Below the pieces are notes generated by a model, which was not told where the DNA came from, did no database searches, and saw only the letters and a list, made by a program, of their open reading frames with translations. Both the position numbers and the translations under genes were made by a program. Shown here one piece after another: positions 41,883 through 50,570 of a stretch of DNA of 64,000 bases; the stretch's first letter is position 1; each line of letters opens with the position of its first letter. Source of the stretch: a virus; IMG/VR virus record IMGVR_UViG_3300049595_004693, positions 1 to 64,000 of that record; one strand, 5' to 3'.

Positions 41883-42154
41883 AATGGCTCCCTTTCGATG
41901 GCTTGTTGTAATTTCACCTCAAGAAGTTTTAGCAAATTCAAAATATCGGTGGTAATATCGCCATTAAGCATATCATCCATTTCTACTTCTCCATGTACCG
42001 ACAAAAGTACCTGACCGTGGGCAGGGACGCCCACCACCGCAAACATGGTAATGATAAAAATGTCGCGGTCTTCCTCTTCACGAACGACAACTTGATAGCG
42101 TGAGTTGTAGTTTTTGATAGTGTTTTCGAGAGCTTGTTGAAGAGCTTCTACCAT
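41879..42154 (-). CDS. hypothetical protein (91 aa)
   Basis: An alpha-beta-alpha small protein and the first gene of the 42.2 to 37.3 kb operon. ATG seven bases after an extended -10 promoter and no Shine-Dalgarno at normal distance, so the message is nearly leaderless. Confidence 0.6.
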   Translation of the reverse strand: MVEALQQALENTIKNYNSRYQVVVREEEDRDIFIITMFAVVGVPAHGQVLLSVHGEVEMDDMLNGDITTDILNLLKLLEVKLQQAIEREPF

Positions 42155-42161
42155 ATCCTAT

Positions 42162-42170
42162 AGTATATCA
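42162..42170 (-). promoter_or_regulatory. extended -10 promoter TGA-TATACT
   Basis: TATACT (42162-42167) preceded by TGn gives an extended -10. The -35 position reads TGGCGA, weak. Seven bases separate the -10 from the ATG at 42154. Confidence 0.6.
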
Positions 42171-42303
42171 GTAAATTTTGCGTTTCGCCAGTTAAAAATC
42201 AAAAAGTTTACGCTCAAGCCACGGTCCCCCGCAGACAATTCTTAAAAATCGCAAATAAGGAAAAATGAAAATAGCAAGTGCTTGTAATATTAAGTAATTA
42301 TTT
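42171..42303. other. intergenic spacer after thyX
   Basis: About 130 bases between the thyX stop and the extended -10 promoter. No gene and no clear hairpin terminator were seen on either strand. Confidence 0.4.
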
Positions 42304-42981
42304 TTAGGAATTTTGCCACATCGCAGAGCCTAGCTCAGGATATTGCTCAGATACGACAGATTTGATGGCAAGTGCGATATCTCTATGCTCTTTTTGTGTG
42401 GTAGGATCAGTGCGTACCTCGATATAGTGCAACCAGCTTCTAACGGATCCGGTCATAAATAAGGTGGTTTCTGTGGAAAGAGGAAGCACCATGCGAGCCT
42501 GTTCCTTTGCCACTCCCTTCTGAAGGGCCGTATTGTAAATTTCCATAGATTTTTCAGCTAGTTGCTTCTGAGCCTCTGCAAACCACATCTGGTCTTCGTC
42601 ACTCATGTCGTCGATGCTATTTTGGCGGTTCTTAGAGTCCTGCCTTCTAGCCTTATACGCGATAGTATTAGTAGCTACTTGGTATCTTTGAGAAAATTCT
42701 TGAAAAACAAACGATCGGTGGCGCAAAATCTGAGCGGCTATTGCGCGGCTTGTAGTTATCTTGAAGGTAAGGTAGGCGTGCTCAAACGGACTCCAGTGCT
42801 TGTGCTTAATTAGATATCTAAGTAGCTTGGGCGCCGTCTCGTGGTTCATTTGATTAGTGGGATTACTCACCCGCGCCACATAAGCTATGAACTCATTAGG
42901 GCTCATCCCGTCATGAGCACCCGGCTGTGGGACGGCGGAGGTCTGGGCTACGAGCTGTACGCTAAAAGACGTGTCTTTCAT
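42304..42981 (-). CDS. thyX: flavin-dependent thymidylate synthase
   Basis: Converts dUMP to dTMP using FAD and NADPH. The ThyX signature is intact as RHRSFVFQEFSQRY (RHRx7S class), and R(x)NQMN and STETTLFMTGSVR flank it. At 225 aa it is normal length. It completes a pathway with dUTPase and the class II reductase in this genome. GAGG precedes the ATG. Confidence 0.95.
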   Translation of the reverse strand: MKDTSFSVQLVAQTSAVPQPGAHDGMSPNEFIAYVARVSNPTNQMNHETAPKLLRYLIKHKHWSPFEHAYLTFKITTSRAIAAQILRHRSFVFQEFSQRYQVATNTIAYKARRQDSKNRQNSIDDMSDEDQMWFAEAQKQLAEKSMEIYNTALQKGVAKEQARMVLPLSTETTLFMTGSVRSWLHYIEVRTDPTTQKEHRDIALAIKSVVSEQYPELGSAMWQNS

Positions 42982-43261
42982 GGGCGATCCTCAGTTGCAT
43001 TGATGTCCACTTCAAAGGTTGGATTGCCGGGAGCAGTTTTAGGGCGGCCGACTCGTCGAGCACCACCTGACACTCTTCACCTCTTGCGATGTCCTTACCA
43101 AATTGCTTAGCCGCACTTTGATTATACACTATGAATAGATAAAATCCTGGAGAGTATACAGACACCTCTCCACGTCTACCAACAAGCACAGCCTCTTTAG
43201 TTTTTTTGTGCTCTACACAGGAATAGCCTAGAATTTTTTTAGAACATTCCTTCCAGTTCAT
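42962..43261 (-). CDS. hypothetical protein (99 aa)
   Basis: Alpha/beta small protein, overlapping thyX by 20 bp. No family was recognised. Confidence 0.55.
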   Translation of the reverse strand: MNWKECSKKILGYSCVEHKKTKEAVLVGRRGEVSVYSPGFYLFIVYNQSAAKQFGKDIARGEECQVVLDESAALKLLPAIQPLKWTSMQLRIAHERHVF

Positions 43262-43479
43262 GCATCCTCATAATAACGAATCGTATACCATCCTTGAGTG
43301 GTGCGAACAGAGAGTGTTCCTTGCGTATAATCGGTAGCCTCTACTAATCCTAACTGCATTTCTCCAGAGTTGGCCATAAATCTAAAAGATTGCCCTAGAA
43401 TTGGCAAAGATCGTAATGTGCCGAAATCCAAATAGTAATACTGATCGTTTTCGTATTTATAAATATACCCATCAATCAT
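43258..43479 (-). CDS. hypothetical beta-rich protein (73 aa)
   Basis: Mostly strands and Tyr-rich, SH3-like in look only. ATGA overlap with its downstream neighbour. Function unknown. Confidence 0.55.
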   Translation of the reverse strand: MIDGYIYKYENDQYYYLDFGTLRSLPILGQSFRFMANSGEMQLGLVEATDYTQGTLSVRTTQGWYTIRYYEDA

Positions 43480-43732
43480 CCGTAACCTCGTCGTATTTGT
43501 AAAAAGCGATCACGCTGTCTGCAATCTTCTTAGCTTCTTCTTTTCCAGTCATCTCATAAATATACAATGCTGCAGCAGCTACCGGAATGCCTGTCATAAT
43601 ACTGGCATTATTTATAGCGTCCATGATTGGAATAGTGTTGCCTCTATGTTCCATATAAGATTTGATAACTGGAAAAGCTACTCGATAGAGTTTTAAGCTA
43701 AGCCTCACTACAAGCCACCATGTCTCGCGCAA
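43472..43732 (-). CDS. hypothetical protein (86 aa)
   Basis: A helical protein with a short hydrophobic segment (ASIMTGIPVAAAALYIY). Overlaps both neighbours. No family was recognised. Confidence 0.55.
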   Translation of the reverse strand: MRETWWLVVRLSLKLYRVAFPVIKSYMEHRGNTIPIMDAINNASIMTGIPVAAAALYIYEMTGKEEAKKIADSVIAFYKYDEVTDD

Positions 43733-43868
43733 TTTTATCTAATAGCTCAGAAAAATGCTCATCTTTTTCTTTAGTAAGTGGTCCAAACGACACTTCTTCC
43801 TCAATAGCACGCAGCGCTTCTGTAAAAGTCATTTTTTCTAAAGCATAATCAACACAGATTCTACACAT
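43698..43868 (-). CDS. hypothetical protein (56 aa)
   Basis: The ATG at 43868 (opening MCRICVDYAL) is preferred over a frame starting at 43970, because the upstream bases encode two other coupled small genes. Cys pair near the N-terminus, acidic helices after. Confidence 0.55.
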   Translation of the reverse strand: MCRICVDYALEKMTFTEALRAIEEEVSFGPLTKEKDEHFSELLDKIARDMVACSEA

Positions 43869-43948
43869 TATGAAGTTACCGCTAAAAATAAAAGAATTAA
43901 ACCTACCGCCACTAGTCCCCAAAGTGCTTTTATTTCTTCTTTGTTCAT
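43868..43948 (-). CDS. tiny single-TM protein (26 aa)
   Basis: A short charged head, then one helix (LWGLVAVGLILLFLAV). Stop and next start overlap as TAATG; its own ATG overlaps the lipoprotein stop (ATGA). The double coupling argues that it is translated. Confidence 0.55.
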   Translation of the reverse strand: MNKEEIKALWGLVAVGLILLFLAVTS

Positions 43949-44103
43949 TGACGAGTCCCCAAACCATCACAACCAGCTATATCAGGATTTTTTTTACAAC
44001 GAGTAGTCACTTCATCTGTGATATCTTTGCCGTTATGATAATATCTTACAGAAACACAACTACTCGTAAATATCGCCATTAGCATCAATAGCATCATCTT
44101 CAT
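43945..44103 (-). CDS. small lipoprotein (52 aa)
   Basis: A signal with lipobox (LMAIFTSSC) and a short mature part with two more cysteines. Size and lipidation resemble an outer-membrane spanin (Rz1-like), but no inner-membrane partner is adjacent apart from the tiny TM peptide. The start lies 44 bp inside the upstream gene. Confidence 0.6.
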   Translation of the reverse strand: MKMMLLMLMAIFTSSCVSVRYYHNGKDITDEVTTRCKKNPDIAGCDGLGTRQ

Positions 44104-44326
44104 ATTCCGAAACCTGCCTACGATAAAATTCTAATTTAGCTGACTCAAGTACGCCAATGATTTCATTGAGCGCCGTATAATTAACCTTTCCAACAGTATT
44201 CAGCCTAGCCAAACACAATTGAGAAATAAGGTAATTAAGTTCTCCGGGAGATTCAATCGGACCGTCAAAAAATCCAGCCACCAACGGTTCTAATTCCTGG
44301 CGCAGCTCTTGTTTAATATACGGCAT
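44060..44326 (-). CDS. hypothetical acidic protein (88 aa)
   Basis: All-helical, acidic. Overlaps the lipoprotein start and the gene before it. No family was recognised. Confidence 0.55.
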   Translation of the reverse strand: MPYIKQELRQELEPLVAGFFDGPIESPGELNYLISQLCLARLNTVGKVNYTALNEIIGVLESAKLEFYRRQVSEYEDDAIDANGDIYE

Positions 44327-44546
44327 CCTCTAACTCCTTCATAAACTTAGTCATCTTTTTGGTGCATGTGGACCAATCTTTGGTTTGCTCTACACATCCT
44401 AGTCTATACGATTCTGCAGCACTTGTCAAGTGGGCTCTTTTAAGATTCTCTGGATCGTATATGATCGAGTGGGCGTATAAATCTAGCAACACCCCCACAC
44501 TAAATGCCGCGGTCAATCTTACGGATGTCGGAATCGACCATTTCAT
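44313..44546 (-). CDS. small protein with N-terminal TM (77 aa)
   Basis: Residues 8-28 ([20 protein letters not shown]) form a signal anchor; the rest is soluble with two cysteines. Starts 47 bp inside the gmd gene end. Confidence 0.55.
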   Translation of the reverse strand: MKWSIPTSVRLTAAFSVGVLLDLYAHSIIYDPENLKRAHLTSAAESYRLGCVEQTKDWSTCTKKMTKFMKELEDAVY

Positions 44547-45483
44547 GTATCATCTCCTCAAATGAAATCAAAGGCTCCCAACCCAACACATTGAGAGCTT
44601 TTGAGGCGTCCCCTAAAAGAACATCTACCTCAGATGGACGCTTTAGCGTTTCGTCAACAACTACGTAATCTCTCCAATTAAGGTCAACTGAGGAAAATGC
44701 TACGTCTAGCAAATACTCTACGGAGTAGGTACACCCGGTGGCTAAAACATAATCATCCGGCCGTTCGTGTTGTAGCATTTTCCACATTCCCGATACATAA
44801 TCTACAGCATGTCCCCAGTCTCTATGGGCGGAAAGATTTCCTAAGTGCAGCTTATCTCTGCGCTTTCTTAAAATCTCCGCCACCGCCTTGGTCACTTTGC
44901 GAGTTACAAACTCTTCACCCCTTCGCGGCGACTCGTGATTAAAAAGGATCCCACTACAAGCAAATAATCCGTAGGACTCTCTATAGTTCTTAGTGATCCA
45001 GTGTGAAAATAACTTAGCACATCCGTATGGAGATCTAGGATAGAACGGCGTGGTCTCATTCTGAGCAGGTTCCTGTACTTTTCCATACATCTCTGAAGAA
45101 GATGCCTGGTAAAATTTAATGTCGGCATTCTTTAGGTCGGTGCCATGAACCGTGCGAATAGCTTCAAGTATACGTAGTGTTCCTACTCCAGTAATGTCTG
45201 CAGTAAGTACCGGGGTATTAAAGGAGGTGCCCACGTGACTTTGCGCGGCCAAGTTGTACACCTCTTGAGCACCTGAAACCTCTAGAGCGTTGGTAAGCGA
45301 GCCGCTGTCAGTGAGGTCGGCTGAAATAAATTTAATATCTTTCTCAATATGTGCAATATTATCTAGATTGGGCCGGGACGCGCGTCGCACAGTACCAAAA
45401 ACTTCATAATTTTTTTGCAAGAGAAGTTCAGCCAGATATGACCCATCCTGACCTGTAATTCCAGTAATCAATGCTTTTTTCAT
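44500..45483 (-). CDS. gmd: GDP-mannose 4,6-dehydratase
   Basis: Makes GDP-4-keto-6-deoxymannose from GDP-mannose. The extended SDR fold is clear: [16 protein letters not shown](P) motif, NLAAQSHV, catalytic SSSEMYG with YGCAK, and the GMD-specific [16 protein letters not shown]. At 327 aa it is normal length. ATGA-coupled to a ColD-like gene that could use its product. Confidence 0.95.
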   Translation of the reverse strand: MKKALITGITGQDGSYLAELLLQKNYEVFGTVRRASRPNLDNIAHIEKDIKFISADLTDSGSLTNALEVSGAQEVYNLAAQSHVGTSFNTPVLTADITGVGTLRILEAIRTVHGTDLKNADIKFYQASSSEMYGKVQEPAQNETTPFYPRSPYGCAKLFSHWITKNYRESYGLFACSGILFNHESPRRGEEFVTRKVTKAVAEILRKRRDKLHLGNLSAHRDWGHAVDYVSGMWKMLQHERPDDYVLATGCTYSVEYLLDVAFSSVDLNWRDYVVVDETLKRPSEVDVLLGDASKALNVLGWEPLISFEEMIHEMVDSDIRKIDRGI

Positions 45484-46676
45484 TCTGTATATCCTAATAG
45501 TACATCAACATATTCATGAATTGCGTAAGCCGGTAGTTTGTGAGGAGGAAGCCCTATATATAATCCAGCGCTATGCACTCTTTCCGCCCCAGGAAGCGTA
45601 TCCGCTGGAGGGAATACAAAAGTGGTTTCTTGAAGCATGGGCTGTCGTAAGAAGTTGCCGCTCACGATAGGGCGATTATCCATGCCATTCTTAAGAAGAT
45701 AGTCAGAATATTTCTTTCTATCATAATCTGTCATGAAAGGAAATCCAAACCAGGCGGCCGTGACACCGCGAGAAGCCAGAGGAAAGGTGAGCTGTCCCTT
45801 GAATCGGTTGTCGGAAGTGAGAGCTTCGATCAGCGCTTCGCGATTATACACCCTGGCTGCATTCATTTCTTCAATCTTCTTAAGCTGCACCACCCCAATC
45901 GCAGCGTTGATGTCGGTTGGTCGCAAATTAAATCCAGCTTCTAAAAACAAGAATCTAGGGTCTACGTCCGGAGCATATCGTGTATACATTTCTTTTAGAT
46001 CTTGGCGAAGATCACGCACCCACCCGTGACTCCTAAGCATTAAAAGCAACGAATAGATTTGATGGTGATTAGTAACGACGTATCCGCCCTCACCCGTTGT
46101 GATATGGTGAGAAAAGTAAGAGCTAAACGTACCCATAGCCCCAAACGTGCCTAGCTTTTTGTTATTAAACGAAGAGCCCATACTTTCGCAGGTGTCTTCA
46201 ATTAGCAGCAGTTTATTATCACTTACAAATTCCATAACGGAATCCATGCTAGCGCTGTTGCCTAAAATATGTACCGCTAAAAGAGCTTTAGTTTTATCTG
46301 TGAGTTTTGAACGAGCGGAGGCTAAGTCGATGTTTAAAGTTCTATGATCAACGTCTACGAATACAGGTTTAAGACCTAGTTGAATAATAGGAGCGACCGA
46401 GGTGGCCCAAGCGACGGCTGGCACAAGTACCTCGTCTCCGTTTTCTAGCCTACGCTCTTTAGGAAAATAGGAGCTTTTGGTGGCGGCCAAAGCCAGTAAG
46501 TTAGCGGAGGATCCGCTGTTTACCATGATGCAATACTTAGCTCCTACGTATTTCGCAAACGCTTCTTCCATCTCTTTGGTTTTAGGTCCCATAGTAAGCA
46601 TCCCGCTTTTGATGACAGAAATAGCGGCTTCTTTTTCGGCTGCAGTAATCGTATCGAACGCCATTGGGAATTTCAT
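45480..46676 (-). CDS. DegT/ColD-like PLP enzyme with His at the lysine position
   Basis: A sugar aminotransferase-fold protein (398 aa) with [22 protein letters not shown] and the loop [13 protein letters not shown]. In aminotransferases the loop has Lys before NITTGEGG; here it is His. His at this place is the hallmark of the 3-dehydratases ColD and E1. Next to gmd, the predicted reaction is removal of the C3 hydroxyl from GDP-4-keto-6-deoxymannose, the route to GDP-colitose. No ColC-like gene was seen. Confidence 0.85.
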   Translation of the reverse strand: MKFPMAFDTITAAEKEAAISVIKSGMLTMGPKTKEMEEAFAKYVGAKYCIMVNSGSSANLLALAATKSSYFPKERRLENGDEVLVPAVAWATSVAPIIQLGLKPVFVDVDHRTLNIDLASARSKLTDKTKALLAVHILGNSASMDSVMEFVSDNKLLLIEDTCESMGSSFNNKKLGTFGAMGTFSSYFSHHITTGEGGYVVTNHHQIYSLLLMLRSHGWVRDLRQDLKEMYTRYAPDVDPRFLFLEAGFNLRPTDINAAIGVVQLKKIEEMNAARVYNREALIEALTSDNRFKGQLTFPLASRGVTAAWFGFPFMTDYDRKKYSDYLLKNGMDNRPIVSGNFLRQPMLQETTFVFPPADTLPGAERVHSAGLYIGLPPHKLPAYAIHEYVDVLLGYTE

Positions 46677-47758
46677 TTTAGCAGAATCTCCAGAGATTTG
46701 CCATAAGCTAATCCATTTAGCGGATTAAACCCGACAACATTACCTTCATAACGATTAGAAGGAAAATCATCGAATAAAAACTCATCGCGCATAACCACAC
46801 TCCAATCAATCTTACTAGAGGCAGGGGAAGCGGATTCTGTGATGAGAGAGGCTGAATGCAAATCTGCATGAGCACTAGTATGCAGTACATAATTAAAGAA
46901 CTTTTGATTAACTACTCCGGATTCTTTCATAAGAGCTGCAAACATTGGATTTGCTGAGGAGTAACTCTGTGCAGCTACAAATCGCATACCAAGTTTTGCA
47001 AGTTTACTTTGAAAAGCTTTGATTATGAGTTGATAACCAACCATACAAGTGTATTCAATAAAATAAAGTCGACGATTTTTAGCGTGATATGTAATAGGTG
47101 CTATAAAAAGCAAAAACCAACCTTCTAAAAACAGTTTTTTAGTAAAGATCTTTTTAAAGATTTTGCGGTTGGTAACTAAATAGGCGGCTGCCAACACTCC
47201 GCTAAAAAATACAGCATCCACTCCAGTAGAAATAACTCTTTGTTTACCGTAAGGAGTATTATTATATACAGTATAATTATTACGAATAAGCTTAATTACG
47301 GCTCTAATAAAATGACGTTTTACCTTACGCGATATTGGACCTTGAGTGATACCTAGACATACTCCAAGCACAGCTTCAATTGGAGTAGTAACATCTCCAC
47401 CTCCACTATCGTTGCGTGTAAATACGCCATATTTATCAATAAAATTAGAAGAACCGCTAATAAGTGCTGGAGCAGGGTTGGCCCAAACCATAGCGCCGTG
47501 TCGAATAGCTTGATGGTCTCCTACCCCATGAATATTAGAAAAAGTTCTACGGGTTATATAGGAAGCTCCTATAGTTTTGCCCGGACGAACATAATCAGTA
47601 GCCATAGATCGCAGTTTTAAAATATCTTTATAAATAACAGAAAGATCAGGACGAGCTGTATAGTTGCCAAAAGGAATACGAGCTTGATATATGCGATAAA
47701 AGCCAACTAATGGAATTAAAATAGCCTTGAGTGGTAAAGTTAAATAAAACCAAAACAT
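46673..47758 (-). CDS. uncharacterised protein (361 aa)
   Basis: Hydrophobic N-terminus (FYLTLPLKAILIPLVGFY) and a second hydrophobic region near residues 220-235, so probably membrane-associated. Contains SNIHGVGDHQ and ARNDSGGGD-like polar loops but no known catalytic motif. Overlaps the ColD-like gene by four bases and a secreted protein gene by one base. A role in sugar transfer or surface change is inferred from its operon. Confidence 0.6.
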   Translation of the reverse strand: MFWFYLTLPLKAILIPLVGFYRIYQARIPFGNYTARPDLSVIYKDILKLRSMATDYVRPGKTIGASYITRRTFSNIHGVGDHQAIRHGAMVWANPAPALISGSSNFIDKYGVFTRNDSGGGDVTTPIEAVLGVCLGITQGPISRKVKRHFIRAVIKLIRNNYTVYNNTPYGKQRVISTGVDAVFFSGVLAAAYLVTNRKIFKKIFTKKLFLEGWFLLFIAPITYHAKNRRLYFIEYTCMVGYQLIIKAFQSKLAKLGMRFVAAQSYSSANPMFAALMKESGVVNQKFFNYVLHTSAHADLHSASLITESASPASSKIDWSVVMRDEFLFDDFPSNRYEGNVVGFNPLNGLAYGKSLEILLK

Positions 47759-48189
47759 TAGAAAAAAGTTCCTCTTTTGGAGTCTGAAATAATTTTAATA
47801 CGTAAATTAATACTATTTTGCAAAGGCGCGTTAGGAAATTCTTTGTCTAATACGTGCGATGAAGTATGCGCATAATATACATCAAACTCTTTGAATAAAC
47901 GAATACCTAATTTATAGTTATATTCTACAGTTTGATGACTTCCTTTAGCCATTAGTGTGGTAACGTTATTTTCATATAATAAATATGTGTTAATAGAAAT
48001 GTCTAAATTTAGATCCAGTCTAGATTCTGGTGCAACAGGAGACCACGGATGTCGAGTAACCCCATAGTACCAAAAATGTTCTAAATTAAGATTATCCACT
48101 TTAAAAAGTGGGTCGGCGTTGGCTGGCAGCGACGGTAATAAGATTAAGATAAGAAGAAACAAATTTTTGATACGATCTTTCAGTTTCAT
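47758..48189 (-). CDS. secreted protein, possible small beta barrel (143 aa)
   Basis: The ATG at 48189 gives a clear signal peptide (LFLLILILLPSLPANA). The mature part alternates hydrophobic and polar residues with aromatic girdles (LDLNLDISINTYLLY), as in outer-membrane barrels. The start lies 89 bp inside the glycosyltransferase gene. Probably works with the 361-residue protein that follows. Confidence 0.6.
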   Translation of the reverse strand: MKLKDRIKNLFLLILILLPSLPANADPLFKVDNLNLEHFWYYGVTRHPWSPVAPESRLDLNLDISINTYLLYENNVTTLMAKGSHQTVEYNYKLGIRLFKEFDVYYAHTSSHVLDKEFPNAPLQNSINLRIKIISDSKRGTFF

Positions 48190-49174
48190 ATAGCCGCTTA
48201 GCCTCTTTCCCAAACGATTCTCGTTTGTCTTTATCAGTATACAACAAATCTAGCTTTTTGGCAAGCTCTTTGTAGTTTTCATTAGGAAATATATACCCAG
48301 TCTTTCCGTCAAGCACCGCCTCATCAAGCGCCCCCACATCAGAGCTAATTACCGGCTTACCTAGAGCCTGCGCCTCAATGACTACAGTAGCAATAAGCTC
48401 GTCTCTAGAAGGCATAATCAGCGCGTCGCAGTGCTGCAGTACGGCGGCTTTGGAAGACTCGTTGAGCACGCCAGTAAATTTTACAGACTTAATACCTCTA
48501 GTGTTAAGAGTTTCATTAAGTTTATTAAAGTAATTTTGATCTAGAGTTCTGCCAGAGATAATAACCTTGACATTAGTTCGCACCTCTTCCATAGCTCGTA
48601 TGAGAACATCCTGCCCCTTACGAGGCTCGATGCTTCCTAGCTGCAAAACGTAGAGCGCTTCGGGGTCTTTCTCAAAAGGAACAACGTAGTTGTCGCTAGG
48701 TTTTATTGTAGTACCTGTATAAATTACATTAGCCTTATCTAAATCTATAAATCTTGCGTAGTTTTTTACGGACCATTTAGAAGGAAATATCGTGAACGTG
48801 GCCATCCTAAGAGCGTTTCTAATAATTGGATTGTTGGTTGTCATCTGAACGCCAAACTCAGGCTCGTGTATTCCCCAAAGTACGGGTGTCCTAGCTGCGT
48901 TAACGCCATAAATACAGTTATACCCAATAAGTGTGTTCACTAATGCAACATCAACTTGTTGGGCTAGGGCGTAGCTGGCCGAAGGGTCGGTGAGAATGCT
49001 TGGAATTACTCTAACCACTACTCCCATCTTTTCGTATAGTTCTTTTTGTGGTCCGTCTGACGCAGACACCACAAATACTTTATAACCTAGCCGGACTAGC
49101 TCAGAGCTTAAATTAAAGCATGCAGCAGGGACGCCACTGAAGGCAAGCTCATTTACGATCATTAAGATTTTCAC
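48101..49174 (-). CDS. GT4-type glycosyltransferase
   Basis: GT-B fold. The N-terminal domain begins MKILMIVNELAFSG; the C-terminal domain has QLGSIEPRKGQDVLI, then PSRDELIATVVIEAQALGKPV, the Glu-x7-Glu-type donor site. The donor is likely a nucleotide sugar; the adjacent gmd/ColD-like genes suggest a deoxy sugar. The acceptor is unknown. Confidence 0.87.
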   Translation of the reverse strand: MKILMIVNELAFSGVPAACFNLSSELVRLGYKVFVVSASDGPQKELYEKMGVVVRVIPSILTDPSASYALAQQVDVALVNTLIGYNCIYGVNAARTPVLWGIHEPEFGVQMTTNNPIIRNALRMATFTIFPSKWSVKNYARFIDLDKANVIYTGTTIKPSDNYVVPFEKDPEALYVLQLGSIEPRKGQDVLIRAMEEVRTNVKVIISGRTLDQNYFNKLNETLNTRGIKSVKFTGVLNESSKAAVLQHCDALIMPSRDELIATVVIEAQALGKPVISSDVGALDEAVLDGKTGYIFPNENYKELAKKLDLLYTDKDKRESFGKEAKRLYETERSYQKFVSSYLNLITVAASQRRPTF

Positions 49175-50157
49175 TTAATTAAGCTCCTAAAGATTTCTTC
49201 TCGTTGTTTATTAACGATAGTTAAATTAAGATTTGTCTTAATATATTCTAAGCTCTCATTTCTAAGTTTTAGTAGTTGCTTAGGAGAAGTGAGCAACATA
49301 TCAAGCTTTTCTTGAAAGTCGTCCACATCTTTATATCTAGTAGCGCCAGGTACGCTCCACGCTTCCCAGTCAGGGACTAGCGCCGCCGCTCCTGCCATAG
49401 TCCCTTCTAACCAGGCAATGTTTGATTTAGATTTATTAAATTTATTATCCTTGAGCGGTACAAAAATTAGATCTGGTCGAAGCAGTCCCAAGTTTTTATG
49501 ATAGCTGTACCAAGAACGACCTCCGTGAAATGTGGCCGCGGGGAGAGCTTCTTGTAAGAACCACGGTCTATCACCATAAATATGCCAACGCCAATCATCA
49601 TGCTGTGCGGCATTTTCTTTAATAGGGGCCAAATGGCTCATCAAATCAGCTACGTGGCTGGTAGATCCGCGCCACAGCACGTTCTTGTATATTTTATTTT
49701 TTTCGTAAATAGGGATAAATCTCTCGTCCCATGCGTTAGGAACAACCGAAATGTTTTTTGAAAATGGCCGGAGCTGCTCCGCAAGATGGTTGGTGGTCAC
49801 CATCGTGTGATCGGCGAGTTGCAGGCATTTACGATATGATTCTTGAATAGCTGGTTGATTATATGTGCCAGCTACGGGGTTGTCTGGCGTAACGCAGGAA
49901 AGATCGTCATCTAGATCTAACACGATGGGCTTATTCATCTCCTTTACCAAAATCATCGTCTCTAGGTGCTTTGGTGTAAACGGTCGATGCATAAAAATAA
50001 GATCGTGTAAAGAAATATCTACCCAATTGGGTGTAACGCCCTCCGGAATATAGACAATCTCAAATTTATCCTTAAGCGCCGTCAGCGGTCCCAATGCTCG
50101 CCAAGAAGAAACTGGGTCGTGAGGAATAGGTGATATTACTAAAATTTTGGCCAGCAT
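49171..50157 (-). CDS. GT-B glycosyltransferase
   Basis: A Rossmann-type N-terminus (ILVISPIPHDPVSSWR), an acidic DLDDDL loop and a C-terminal donor half with PDLIFVPLKDN and NIAWLEGTMAGAAALVP. At 328 aa it is complete. First gene of the sugar operon, behind a leaderless-type promoter. ATGA-coupled to the GT4 gene. Confidence 0.82.
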   Translation of the reverse strand: MLAKILVISPIPHDPVSSWRALGPLTALKDKFEIVYIPEGVTPNWVDISLHDLIFMHRPFTPKHLETMILVKEMNKPIVLDLDDDLSCVTPDNPVAGTYNQPAIQESYRKCLQLADHTMVTTNHLAEQLRPFSKNISVVPNAWDERFIPIYEKNKIYKNVLWRGSTSHVADLMSHLAPIKENAAQHDDWRWHIYGDRPWFLQEALPAATFHGGRSWYSYHKNLGLLRPDLIFVPLKDNKFNKSKSNIAWLEGTMAGAAALVPDWEAWSVPGATRYKDVDDFQEKLDMLLTSPKQLLKLRNESLEYIKTNLNLTIVNKQREEIFRSLIK

Positions 50158-50163
50158 ATTAAT

Positions 50164-50192
50164 AGGTTATCATAAAATACAACAACAGTCAA
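50164..50192 (-). promoter_or_regulatory. sigma70-type promoter TTGACT-N17-TAACCT, leaderless geometry
   Basis: -35 (50187-50192), 17-base spacer, -10 (50164-50169), six bases, ATG at 50157. The weaker -10 is offset by exact spacing. It faces away from a late promoter 13 bases to the right. Confidence 0.75.
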
Positions 50193-50204
50193 TATTTAAT
50201 TAGC

Positions 50205-50220
50205 TAACAAGTTAGAATAG
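50205..50220 (+). promoter_or_regulatory. late promoter candidate of the right arm
   Basis: Exact TAACAAGTTA (50205-50214), GAA, TAG. A leader of about 97 bases follows to the ATG at 50316. It forms a divergent pair with the - strand promoter at 50164-50192. Confidence 0.75.
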
Positions 50221-50315
50221 GAGAGTTTAGGCAATACGAACTCCGGCTAGTGCTGGTCAGCTCATAGAGCAATTAATGTCGTTTACGCCAAAGATTCTTT
50301 TACCAAGGAGCGGTT

Positions 50316-50570
50316 ATGAAGATTAATTTAATTAGTATTGCTTTTATAGCGTTTGGCGTAAAACTGATGTTTTCGCCCGGAACTAGTGAAAGCGTGGCTT
50401 TTGTGTCCGTAGCCGCTCTGCTGGGACTGCAAGAGCTTTACATTCAGCGTCTATTTTCTAAAAAACAAACTCAACAGCTTGAAGAAATGCAGAAGTCGGT
50501 GGATCAGCTAAAAACCGAAATGTCCGCTATTAAAATTAGCCAAAGCTGGAAAAATTTAAAGAATGGATGA
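50316..50570 (+). CDS. small membrane protein, two TM + coiled coil (84 aa)
   Basis: Two N-terminal hydrophobic helices (about residues 4-20 and 27-40) and a C-terminal coiled coil. AAGGAG lies upstream. First gene of the terminase operon; holin-like topology, but function is not established. Confidence 0.65.
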   Translation: MKINLISIAFIAFGVKLMFSPGTSESVAFVSVAALLGLQELYIQRLFSKKQTQQLEEMQKSVDQLKTEMSAIKISQSWKNLKNG

